From: Brachynemurus nebulosus
Lineage: Eukaryota; Arthropoda; Insecta; Neuroptera; Myrmeleontidae
DNA length: 64,000 bases
Assembly (NCBI GenBank): GCA_035578155.1
Contig: JAPWDM010000020.1
Location: 6,296,055 to 6,360,054, forward strand
Direction: 5' to 3'
Shown in pieces: positions 13,941 to 23,597 of the stretch. The notes under the pieces are model-generated. The model had not been told where the DNA came from. It worked only from the letters and a program-made list of their open reading frames with translations, and made no database searches. Made by a program: the position numbers and the translations under genes. How positions within the stretch are numbered: the first letter of the stretch is position 1; every line of letters starts with the position of its first letter.

Positions 13941-15335
13941 AACCGTAGTCATATACAGATTAATATACTGAATTCTCTATCCCAAATAAATATAACAGTT
14001 ACGCTAAATTTTGAAAATTATCAGATGATGTGCAAATCTGGGCTCAAGTAACTCGTGCTTACGGTACGTAACATAATATTACTATCAATGACGGTGACAT
14101 CATATACCTATCAAAATTGCTACTAGCTCCGGAGCTATTAAATATTATACTAAGTATATGATTATAATGAGGTCATGACATAGTTTTTAATCAAACATCA
14201 ACATTTTTAATCAAAACAATCGCTGTTAGCTCATGTTCCAGTACAGTATAACATTATGATGGTGGAGGTGCAGGAAATAATTACTGCAAATTTTATATGA
14301 AAGTATTTATATTTCCGAAATATATTAACTTCATTATAGTGTTAATCATTCTTTAATTTGTTACAGTATTTCCCATTGGGCTATTTAGACTAATTTGTAT
14401 ACTTGTTTAATTTAGTCAATATTGTACAGACGAGTAAAATAAAACAATTTAACAAAAAAAAAATATGCTGGCCCGAAATTTATGTAAAATTAGAAATACA
14501 ACTTAATTATCTAACAGGATGTATGTACTTGATATGCAAAACACAAGAACTATCATCATTCATATTAAAGAAATGAAAATATGTATTTTATTGGATATAC
14601 AGTTAAAACATAATTTGATCTTGTCCAGAATTTATATTACAATCTATATCTCTATATTTCAATTTACGATGAAAATGACAGATTTTGCCAAAATAATGTT
14701 ATTAGCGGTTAAATTACTTTCTGCTGACATTTCTGTTTTTATGTTTTACAGATTTTAAAAAGTTTAAATTATATACTTTGTTATTTTGTAATTTATAATT
14801 GTAAAAAGTAATAAAAATTGAAATAAACATTAATAGGTATTATTTAATATTATTTAATCCATTTACCTAATAATATAAATATATCTATCAATAATAACAA
14901 CAATGGATCTTAGATAGTATTAATAAATACATTCATAACTTTCTAGTGATTACTACCGTTAATATAGGTTTACAGGAAATTTTCTGCATGCAAGTAGTGA
15001 GTACTAATGTTTAGTACTAATCCTATGAAAGCAAGATGTTATCTAAGGTTATATTTTCTGACGTGGAGCGAAAGTTTTATGGAATAAATATTACTAAAAT
15101 GCAGTGTTAGATTTTTGGAAGATTAAAGCCAACTATATTTTTAAGTAAAACTTTTTGCTTTTAACGTATGAAGATAAGTTTACGGCAAATCCGGGACCGT
15201 CTAGTTTTTCTGTACCAGCATGTATGTTAATATAGGTCAACATAGGTTAATAAGCCAGTACACAAATTACCGTGTATAAAACTAATTATAATTAATTAGA
15301 TACTATGTATAATATATACTGGTTATTACTTGAAA
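13941..15335. other. AT-rich non-coding DNA
   Basis: An ORF at 14519-14758 has no domain and typical AT-driven composition; it is not accepted as a gene. Confidence 0.45.
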
Positions 15336-15429
15336 CGTGACCGTATGAAGTTTGGGTTTACCACTCCGTATTTAAAATATTAATAGATACGGGGTCGCAA
15401 ACCCAAATTTCATACGAACACGCGTCACG
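15336..15429. repeat. 94-bp hairpin-forming inverted repeat
   Basis: CGTATGAAGTTTGGGTTT pairs with AAACCCAAATTTCATACG with one mismatch. Inside, CCGTAT pairs with ATACGG, and outside CGTGAC pairs with GTCACG. The loop is about 15 bp. It could be a tiny foldback element or a small-RNA hairpin; nothing decides between them. Confidence 0.7.
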
Positions 15430-16264
15430 GATTCATCAATATATTTCAGGACATCGACTTTAAGACGGCGGGATTATACATTTGAAATCTTTTTTATGTC
15501 GTTGGACAATTTAATATTTTTTTATGTGATATAAATTCAATGTTTGACGAAAATAAATGAGCAAGATTTAATCGATCAAGAAAAAACTTTTGGAAAAAGA
15601 CAAAAATTCAGGATTGTAGAAATAATTGTAGAAACTTGTAACATTTTGGTTAAGTAATCCCTCAATCTTTTCACTCGTAAAAATCGTGAGACACTTCAGT
15701 ATGATGTTCCATGTAAGCTATTTGTTAAGATAACATACAATATGTATGTAAAACAAGGGAAAGAACTTTACTTTACGTTGCCTTCGTATATATTTTTAAT
15801 ATGTAAAAACAGGCAATTTGAACGTATATTGTACAATAGTGATATCCTATACATAAACATTTCTTATGTATGAGTTATGACTATTTTTGCATATAATTTA
15901 AAGACAAAAAAAAAAAAACGTACGTATTTACATATATTCATATCGTATTCTGCTACGGTGCTTCCATCCATGAACACATATGTCAAAGCTTATTTTCTAC
16001 ACATTAAATAAAATGGTTGAAGTCAATAAGTGAACAAGTAACAAGCGACATCAAAGAATGCTACGAAAATTCTTACAATTTCTTATAAAAATCGGATATA
16101 CGGATGCATATATCCCGTTATCAGTTGAGAAAATTTCTTTGGATAGATATTAGAACTAATAAAAATATTGTACTGTGGGATTAAAAATTAATACGTAATT
16201 TCTGTAACGAAAAAAGTAGGTATATTATAACCTAGCTGAATATAAAATCGGCCGCTAGCATATA
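15430..16264. other. AT-rich non-coding DNA
   Basis: No supported feature. Confidence 0.45.
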
Positions 16265-17075
16265 CAGGTGTCCCAAAAGTCAACGATATCCCTTGGAGGG
16301 ATGATAGACCTGCTCATGCCTGACCAGAATACGAAAATATTGTCTGGTAAAATATCGCTGGTTTTCAAGATATCGACACTTTTACGAATTTTGGGAAGAT
16401 CGACAATTTTTATCAGGTTTGCGAGTACCACAGCTGCAAGACTAGATTTTTTGAATTCTAATTTTTATTACGCAACCCTGAAGAGTCCTTTTGTAGATCA
16501 CAATCCAACGTAGACCCGAAAGAAAATGAACTGAGAGATGCGCAGAAACGCATTTTAAAATGGATCAGTCTAAGTCATTTTGAAGGTAAGGTCGATATTT
16601 GTCAAGTACATGTGTCTTATGAACCATAGGCCAGTGAGTTGATTTATTTTACCCACTCCACCTGCGCAAATAAAGACAGGTCTCTTACTTCAAAATCTTT
16701 TGACTATAATCATTTTGAAACCACCTAACTACGTGTGTGGCCAAAGGAGCATTTTCTAAAAGATTAGGGAGTTAATTTTCTAAAAAATTGTGATAAATTT
16801 CTCAAGATTTCCAGCCAATTTAAAAGGACCTATTATTTCGCTGTTCAATGTTCCGATTCACAAATTTAACTTAAAGTGATATTGTGACCCTTCTTCTCGT
16901 AATTGAATGTGGGCTTTAGATCACATAACTATGAAGATTTTAAATCTATGAATCCATTCTTTTTGAATGTGTCTTCATTCGTCCATAAAATTTTATCTGT
17001 GAATTCTGGGTTTTCTCTGTGTTTTTGTAACATATTTCAGCAAAATTTGACATGATTAGCACAGTCACGAGGAAG

Positions 17076-17078
<3 letters not shown>
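16265..17078 (-). mobile_element. Truncated Tc1/mariner-superfamily element
   Basis: One end, CAGGTGTCCCAAAAGT after TA at 16263-16264, is a terminal repeat common in insect elements of this type. A decayed transposase lies inside on the minus strand. The other terminus is missing: the interval stops at a TA array, where the 5' part of the transposase should have been. Confidence 0.6.
16750..17060 (-). pseudogene. Relic Tc1/mariner-type transposase (central DDE region)
   Basis: Minus-strand translation in two frames gives ENPEFTDKILWTNEDTFKKN and, after a frameshift near 16930, SKAHIQLREEGSQYHFKLNL then IIGPF. This is the block around the second acidic residue and the NxW-G...IIGPF motif of the insect transposases whose N-terminal domain is seen at 36.1-36.5 kb. 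The usual W-x-DE is N-E here, so a presumed catalytic Asp is lost. Stops interrupt SS-*-LC and NL-*-IG, and at least two frameshifts are needed. It is a dead copy. Family-level assignment is from memory of conserved motifs. Confidence 0.7.

Positions 17079-17159
<81 letters not shown>
17079..17159. repeat. (TA)n microsatellite
   Basis: Uninterrupted; marks the truncated side of the transposon at 16265-17078. Confidence 0.98.
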
Positions 17160-17162
<3 letters not shown>

Positions 17163-17640
17163 ATCATTGTCCTTCAATTGTACTGTTTAGCTTAAAAGTG
17201 GTGTAAGTCGCTTCGTTGTTATAAACTCAAATATTCAAAGTTTTGTATTTTAAAAGGTTTTAAAATACTGACGCTGATGTATGGTTCATTTCAGTTAAAT
17301 TTAACCATGCTTCGTCACTTTGAATTTAAATAATTTCCGTTTTCTTGGCTTTATCTCTTTTATTATTACATTAATGTAAATTTTAAATTTGCAGTTTATT
17401 TTTAGAAAAGAATAGAAGATTGATTTGTTTTGAATATAAAAATTATTTAATTTTTTAAAGAAAACTCATGATCAATTTTATCTGAAATGAGGTATATAAT
17501 GATCATACTAATGATAAACCTTCGAGAAGATTTAGTTTTATCTGGTACCTCAGGATACTTAATTTTCTTATATTTATCGAAAAATTACCGCTTTCTGCTA
17601 TGGCAAAGCGACCTATTCCACTTTCAAAATAAATAATATG
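17160..17640. other. AT-rich non-coding DNA
   Basis: No supported feature. Confidence 0.45.
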
Positions 17641-18086
17641 TAGGCTATTTGACGACAACAACAAAAAAGCATAAAATATATATGGAACGTAAGCTTAAGT
17701 TGTAGGGATACATAAAAAATGCATTTTAATTTAAAATAATCAAAAATATCTTTTATTTTATTAAATTAAAATAATTATTTTTAACCTATTTTTTACCTAG
17801 TCGCAAACGCCAATCACGAAGTAGACGGCGTGTGACGTCATTAAATTCAAGCAACATATGTTGACTTGAAGACTATTGAAGATATGTTGTTGTAAATTAT
17901 CGCTTTTAAATAAAATGATTTTTTTAGTTTATTGATGCCAATTCAATTTATTCCGAAACTAAAATAAATCCTCAATTTGCAAACGTTAATTACTTATTTT
18001 TCTAGCTAGAATACCTCAAAAAACGGCAATTTTGTCACTGAGTGACAGATTGACTTTTTCACTTATCATCAAAAATATAAAGTACT
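17641..18086 (+). repeat. Dispersed repeat F2, copy A, left part
   Basis: From TAGGCTATTTGAC onward this matches 43520-43915 closely, including TATATATGGAACRTAAGCTT and CACTTATCATCA. Copy A has about 35 extra bases near 17812-17845 relative to copy B. The match breaks at 18082-18086 and resumes at 26351 beyond the retrotransposon. Confidence 0.85.
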
Positions 18087-18361
18087 GTTAGTTGGGACGA
18101 TTTTTTCAGTTTTTTGGCAATAACTTGTTTAGAGTTTATCTAAAAAATTCTAAAAAAATAATTTAAATGCTTCAATATCACAAGCATATAGGGCAGTACT
18201 AAAAATATCAAAATTGGTACTGCAACATTTTTTTTTTTTTTTTTTGGTTTAATAGTGTCTAGATTCGCCCCTATGTGTGGAACGAATCTGGACAGTGCTT
18301 TATTTGCAATATAAATCACATTCAGTCATGCATATTGGTAAAATCGGACATAAAAAGGTAA

Positions 18362-18398
18362 AAATAGCTGAATTTCCAATCAGGAAATTCGCTAAGAT
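18362..18398 (+). repeat. Fragment of the F1 3' end
   Basis: ATAGCTGAATTTCC, AATCA, GGAAATTCGCTAA: the terminal hairpin of F1 with a longer loop and an intact stem. Confidence 0.6.
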
Positions 18399-18458
18399 AA
18401 ATAACTGCAGGGAATGACTTTGATGAGTGGAATAAAACATTTTTGATTTAAATGAATT

Positions 18459-18575
18459 TTACTTCGATTTGCCTTTGAGTCTATCATACAAGGCCGATTT
18501 GGGAACATGGAAATATTCAGCAGTTTGTCTGAGCGATTTTCTTTTATTTTTAATATCGAAAAGCAGGGGCGCAAC
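18459..18575 (-). pseudogene. Relic psq-type helix-turn-helix of a pogo/Tigger-like transposase
   Basis: The minus strand reads KRKSLRQTAEYFHVPKSALY then DRLKGKSK and a stop. The pattern 'S-R-Q-A-x-x-[FY]-x-V-P-x-[ST]-[AT]-L-x-x-[RH]-L/V-x-G' is the N-terminal psq DNA-binding helix-turn-helix of pogo/Tigger and jerky-like proteins. Nothing of the DDE domain follows before the stop. It is a short relic inside the composite insert. A domesticated-gene exon with the same fold cannot be excluded, but no neighbouring exon was seen. Confidence 0.5.
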
Positions 18576-18694
18576 AACTACATATCTACAGGGGGCCCAA
18601 CAAAAATTTAAATTATCAAATTTTTTGATAACGCAGTCCTCCGATAACAATGGAAAATGTAATAAAATTTCGTCTCCGAAAATTTGATTTGATT

Positions 18695-18696
<2 letters not shown>

Positions 18697-18765
<69 letters not shown>
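18697..18765. repeat. (TA)n microsatellite
   Basis: Uninterrupted TA between GATTTGATTTGA and ACTGTTTTC. Confidence 0.98.
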
Positions 18766-18766
<1 letters not shown>

Positions 18767-18937
18767 CTGTTTTCTTTGTACAGCAGTTTCCTTATAAGGT
18801 GTCAAAACGTGCGTTATTTTTGAGAATTATAAACAATGCGCCTGTCAAATAACAAAATACAAAAATGTTACATTCACCGCTTTTGTTTGATGGCTAACTC
18901 ATAACTGACAAAATTCAGTAGCATAAATTGATCTATG

Positions 18938-18941
18938 ACCT
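18938..18941. repeat. Target-site duplication of the LTR element, left
   Basis: ACCT immediately before the first LTR; the same ACCT follows the second LTR at 26255-26258. Confidence 0.85.
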
Positions 18942-20302
18942 TGTAACGTTATTTTATTGGTATAGATTTTTGTAACGCTTAAACTTTAAAATTTTATCAA
19001 AAGAAATAACCAAAGAGAGAAACAGAAAGTTGAAATTATTTTGTTTTGAAATTACCCAGAGGAATATTAGATTAGAGGAGAGTCTGTTTGATCACACACT
19101 GTTTGAGCAGATGTGCGATCAAACAGCTCGACCGGGGGCCCGACCGGGTTACAAGAGAAGGATCTCCTTTGAGCATATAATTTAATTACGAACCTGGACC
19201 GTTCAACAAGGATAGATAATAAAGAAATAAATTTTGAAGATATGTAACAATATTTATTACAAAAAAATTAATATGAAACTTGGCTTTAACAAAAAGGATT
19301 TTTGTTTTGTATTTACAAATATCACAAATACAAAGGTTGACTACCATAAACTGTATCAATCTTTGTCTAAATGAAGAATAAAAAAAAAATTACAAGTAAA
19401 GTACGTACATACTTTTATGACTAAAAATATCAAAAATACTTATCACATTTATTTTTGTTTATTAATCTTAGAAAAAATTCAAAAGTGCTAAAGTATGATT
19501 CATCACTTTTGAATTTTACGAAAAAGGGGAATACTAACTTTAAACTACATACAAATACTTAAAAGAAAAAATATTTAAATTATAATCCATAAATTTAGAA
19601 ATATCAATACGTAATTGATATTTCTAAACTTAATAAAAGAACAAGATAATATTCATACATATAAAATGTTATTTTATTTATTAGCACATGGTAAGAATTA
19701 GAAAAAACAGATAGAGGGCAAGATGTCTTCTTCACCGAGCCCTTGTACACATGTACGAAAAAAAATATAAATGAATGTTACAATCGTAATTGATGAACAA
19801 GTATAATATTTGAAAATAAAAGGATAGTAAAATTTAAATAGAGAAAAAATTGTAAGATTTAATAAAAGAAAAGAGATTAGGTTACCTCAAATTTACTGCA
19901 AGACATTTTTATTTATTTTATATTATATTATATGTACGAATACTAAAATTTTTCTATGACGATAAAGCTGTTGTCAGGCCATTTTGATTCAGCGCTTACA
20001 AACGACCACTGCCACGATTGTATGTATGAAAGAAAATGAGAGTGATTATAATGTATGCTTTGCTTTTTTTAAATGATATATAGTATATATTGCGCATGCA
20101 TCAATTAACTTGCGTTTCAAACAATTAGGCCTGTTCGCTTGTTAAATAACTGATATATCTATCTGTACATAGATTTGTTCGTTCGTTTCAATTTTATTTT
20201 GCTTAGGGAATTGTAACACACTAATTATTATTTTAATTAAATTTTCACAAGATTCAATGATATTAAAGGTATATTTTGAGAAGTTTATGTGACTATGTCA
20301 CA
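18942..20302 (-). repeat. 3' LTR (minus-strand element)
   Basis: 1361 bp. On the plus strand it starts TGTAACG and ends GTCACA, so in element orientation it has TG...CA ends. Two hairpins stand out: a 14-bp stem at 19085-19125 and a perfect 15-bp stem at 19594-19628. A GC-rich doublet (CGACCGGGGGCC, CGACCGGG) lies at about 19128-19147. Confidence 0.96.
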
Positions 20303-20499
20303 ATTCCCGGTGGCTTTGAGGAAAAAAAAAATTATCTTGAAAGAGAATTTTTTTTTTGTCTTATGAATAATACAGATAATATGCAAAATGAACTAAATTT
20401 TTATATGTAATCGCAATAGAAAATGAAGTCAACTTTGATACATGTCTACAATATGAAAAGTTCGAAATAGAGAACACTTTTACATGTAATGTTTATAAA
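20303..20499 (-). other. Region between pol and 3' LTR
   Basis: Non-coding. Next to the LTR the element strand reads ACCGGGAAT; the purine run is only GGGAA, so a classical polypurine tract is not obvious. Confidence 0.5.
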
Positions 20500-23400
20500 T
20501 TATGCTTTTAAATGACAAATATTACTTTTAGATGTAGTTTTGTTCTTTTCGTCATACAAAATAACACTAGTTGGAGACGTAAAATATACCAATCTGAACG
20601 GGCCGATGTAGCGTTTTGAAAACTTCTGGTCCACAAGCGTCGTAGATGGTTGAGGTGATACTGCTTTCCACACTATTTGACCAATGCGAAACTTTGATTG
20701 AGCAGGACGATGTGCTGTATTTTGTTTTAGCTTTCTATTAGCGTTTATGACGAAATTTTTGATTTGTTCAAGAGACGGAGTTTCGTCTTGTAGTAATATA
20801 TTGCTGGTGTCGAGAGCCAAATCGAGTGGTGTATTTAGCTCACGTTTTAAAAATATTTCCGCTGGAGAACAGCCAATAACACTGTGGTAGGATTTGTTGT
20901 AATTATACACGACGTAGTCCAAAAATTGATCCCACATCTTGTGTTTTGCGGCGTACTGAGAGATGATGCACGTCAGGTTAATTTTTAAGTTTCTGTTTGT
21001 GCGTTCCACCAGGTTAGCTTGAGGGTAACGTGGAGATGTATATACAGGACGCACAGCGACACTGAACAGGTAGTTGGTGTACCTCACAGATTTAAAGACT
21101 GCAGCATTATCAGAAATAACTACGTCCGGAAATCCATATTGAAGGAAATATTTGGATAAAATTTTCACAACCACAGCACTAGTGGCTCTTCTAGTTGGCG
21201 TAGCACAAGTCCATTTACTGAATGAGTCTGTTAAAACAAAAATATACCTATATGAGTTTGTGGACGTTACAATAGGTCCTTGAAAATCTATATACACTTT
21301 GGACCACACTTTTGTTGTTGGCACAGAAGCTATTTGGATGTCATTAGAAGTATTCGTAGGTTTGTTCTCTTTACAGATCTTACAGTTATTTATAAAATCT
21401 TTTACAATGTTGAACAGATTAGGGTAATAAAAACGACGAGCGATTTGGCGATATGTTTTTAAGATTCCATCATGGGAATTTGAATGAAAATAATTTAGAA
21501 CATACTCTAATAAGCTTTGTGGTAAAACAATACGTTTTAATTTACGATTTCCTACAAACTTGACAAGAAGACCATCAGAAATTGCGAAGTTATTTACACT
21601 TAAACCAGACTTAATTTGCCGGTAAGTGGCCTCACAATCCGGAGAGGATCTCTGTGCTTGTTTTAAGGAAATATAGCCTTCAGGGCGATGTATAATATTG
21701 TTTAGTAAATGAATAGGATCGTCATTTGAATTTATCCCAGTCTGTTCATCACTATTTACATTCTGTTCAAACAATCTAGATAAACAGTCAGAAGTTACAT
21801 TTAATTTTCCACTAATATGTATAGGTGTAAAATTGAAACGAGATAATTTTAGAATCCAACGACTTAATTTATTAAATTTTTGAGGAGATTTAAATAAGTA
21901 AACTAATGCATTACAATCTGTTTCTAATATGAAATGTCTGTCAGAAATATAATCTTTAAAACTTTCTAATGCATTTACAACTGCAAGCAATTCTAATTGA
22001 TATACCGGGTATTTTTGTTCTGCCGGATTTAATTTTCTAGAAAAATACTGTACTGGATGTCTACCATCATCATAATCTTGGGAAAGAGTGGCAGCTACTC
22101 CAAAAGAACTTGCATCTGTACTGACTATAAATTTTTTGTCGAAGTCTGGGAATTTTAAAACCGGATATTCTGATAATTTATCTTTTAAAGTATTAATTGC
22201 GTTTACGTGTTCTTGGTTTATATGAAATTTGACGTTCTTTTTCTTTAAATTATTTAAGGGAGCAGTTATATGCGCAAATTTAGGAATAAATTTGGCATAG
22301 AACGCAGCCATGCCTAAAAACTTTTGCAGTTCTTTTAAATTAGACGGAATGGGTAAATCCTTCATAGCCTGAATTTTTTGGGGGTCTGGAAAGCGTCCTA
22401 AGGGGGTTACTATGTGTCCAAGAATACGCAAGCGTGTCATACAAAATTTTACTTTTTGGGGGTTTATAGTCAAATTTAATTTTTTCAACCTGGTTAAAAG
22501 TAATACAATGTGTTGCAGATGCTCGTCTATGGAGTTACTATAAATGATTAAATCATCACAATAGAAAGTTAAAAATTTATTCTGAAAATCTGCTAATTCG
22601 CGGAGAAGATATCTATTTAAAGCTTGCATTGAGTTTACTAAACCGAATGGCATAACATTGAAGGCATATTGCCCATGCTGGCAAATTATAGAAGTAACTG
22701 GTTTTGAATTTTCAGCCAAAGGTATTTGATAAAATGATTTGCTTAAGTCGAGGGTTGAAAATATTTTTGCATTTGATAAAGAATTGAAAATATTATTTAA
22801 GGAAATGTTCGTAAGACAATCAAACTGAATTTTTTGGTTGACAAATCTGTAGTCAGCTACCATTCTGTAACCTTGAGGTTTTTTAACAAAAAATACTGGT
22901 GAGCTGTATGGTGAAATTGTTTCAGATAAAATACCCTGATGAATTAGTTCATTAATATGTTCCCTGAGTAGTTCTGCCTTATCCGGAGGGAGAAAATATG
23001 GTTTCTTTCTTACTGGTATATTATCTTTTAATATTAAGGTATATTCAAAATTTTTTGCCCGACCAGGTATTTCAGATAGAACATTCTTATATTTTTTTAT
23101 AATGTTTTGTAATTTTCTTTCCTGACTGACATTTAAATCTGCTTTAATTTCGGAAATTGCTAAAAATGTGTTTGAAATGCTTTGCTTAAAAGTGGTACAA
23201 AATTTTATAATATTTGCTTTACTATGTGTGAATGAAATTGAGGAAGTAGAAAAATTAATAAGAACGCCCATATCTTTTAATGTCGGCGAACCAATAATAA
23301 CATCAAAAGGCATTTTATTTGTAACATAAAATTTGTGAGACCAACTCATATTCTGAATTTTAAAATGAAGGTTAACAGAGTGTTTAAATTTTACATGACT

Positions 23401-23577
23401 TTTATCAGGTAAAGAAGCATATATCGAATCATCCTTTAGAACATATAATTTACGATTTTTACGAATTTTCAAAATTTTATCAAATGCATTTCTAGATATG
23501 ATATTTATAGAAGATCCTGAATCCAAAAGAGTTAAAAGAGTAAGATCTGAGATGTTAATATTAATTAAAGGAAGCAA
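20500..23577 (-). CDS. pol: Pol polyprotein: protease, reverse transcriptase, RNase H, integrase
   Basis: 1025 codons from the first listed codon, which is TTG. The open frame really begins after a TAA at 23614-23616, so pol is probably made only as a Gag-Pol fusion by -1 frameshift. Domains: aspartic protease with DSG at 19-21; reverse transcriptase about 170-370 with the LDL aspartate at 277 and YCDD at 339-342; RNase H about 480-600 with D488, E529, D554 and D597; integrase zinc finger H698, H702, C732, C735; integrase core D764, D823, E858 (58 and 34 residues between); and a GPF module at 992-994. All expected catalytic residues are present, with no stop or frameshift inside. The protein acts in reverse transcription of element RNA and insertion of the cDNA. 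The 34-residue D-E spacing is one shorter than usual. Confidence 0.96.
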   Translation of the reverse strand: MLPLININISDLTLLTLLDSGSSINIISRNAFDKILKIRKNRKLYVLKDDSIYASLPDKSHVKFKHSVNLHFKIQNMSWSHKFYVTNKMPFDVIIGSPTLKDMGVLINFSTSSISFTHSKANIIKFCTTFKQSISNTFLAISEIKADLNVSQERKLQNIIKKYKNVLSEIPGRAKNFEYTLILKDNIPVRKKPYFLPPDKAELLREHINELIHQGILSETISPYSSPVFFVKKPQGYRMVADYRFVNQKIQFDCLTNISLNNIFNSLSNAKIFSTLDLSKSFYQIPLAENSKPVTSIICQHGQYAFNVMPFGLVNSMQALNRYLLRELADFQNKFLTFYCDDLIIYSNSIDEHLQHIVLLLTRLKKLNLTINPQKVKFCMTRLRILGHIVTPLGRFPDPQKIQAMKDLPIPSNLKELQKFLGMAAFYAKFIPKFAHITAPLNNLKKKNVKFHINQEHVNAINTLKDKLSEYPVLKFPDFDKKFIVSTDASSFGVAATLSQDYDDGRHPVQYFSRKLNPAEQKYPVYQLELLAVVNALESFKDYISDRHFILETDCNALVYLFKSPQKFNKLSRWILKLSRFNFTPIHISGKLNVTSDCLSRLFEQNVNSDEQTGINSNDDPIHLLNNIIHRPEGYISLKQAQRSSPDCEATYRQIKSGLSVNNFAISDGLLVKFVGNRKLKRIVLPQSLLEYVLNYFHSNSHDGILKTYRQIARRFYYPNLFNIVKDFINNCKICKENKPTNTSNDIQIASVPTTKVWSKVYIDFQGPIVTSTNSYRYIFVLTDSFSKWTCATPTRRATSAVVVKILSKYFLQYGFPDVVISDNAAVFKSVRYTNYLFSVAVRPVYTSPRYPQANLVERTNRNLKINLTCIISQYAAKHKMWDQFLDYVVYNYNKSYHSVIGCSPAEIFLKRELNTPLDLALDTSNILLQDETPSLEQIKNFVINANRKLKQNTAHRPAQSKFRIGQIVWKAVSPQPSTTLVDQKFSKRYIGPFRLVYFTSPTSVILYDEKNKTTSKSNICHLKA

Positions 23578-23597
23578 AAAATTTTCGGTAACCTTCG

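Larger units (their letters stand above)
18087..18937. mobile_element. Decayed pogo-like insert interrupting F2, left part
   Basis: This and 26259-26350 form an insert of about 0.95 kb between the two halves of F2 copy A. TGTCTAGATTCG-CCCC motifs occur at 18256-18273, and in reverse near 18283, and again twice at 26301-26336, suggesting subterminal repeats. A relic psq-type helix-turn-helix peptide is on the minus strand. It also carries a small F1 fragment (18362-18398) and a TA array, so it is itself composite. Confidence 0.5.

Noticed and set aside
14519..14758. 79-codon ORF as a small gene
   Set aside because: No motif or supporting neighbour; ORFs of this size are expected in 64 kb on six frames.
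18561..18845. hAT-like element from CAGGGGCGCAACAACTAC to GCGCCTG
   Set aside because: The right end matches only about seven bases and the flanks share no 8-bp duplication.
20303..20499. Possible env gene making the gypsy element a retrovirus-like one
   Set aside because: Only 197 bp lie between pol and the 3' LTR and none encode a membrane protein.
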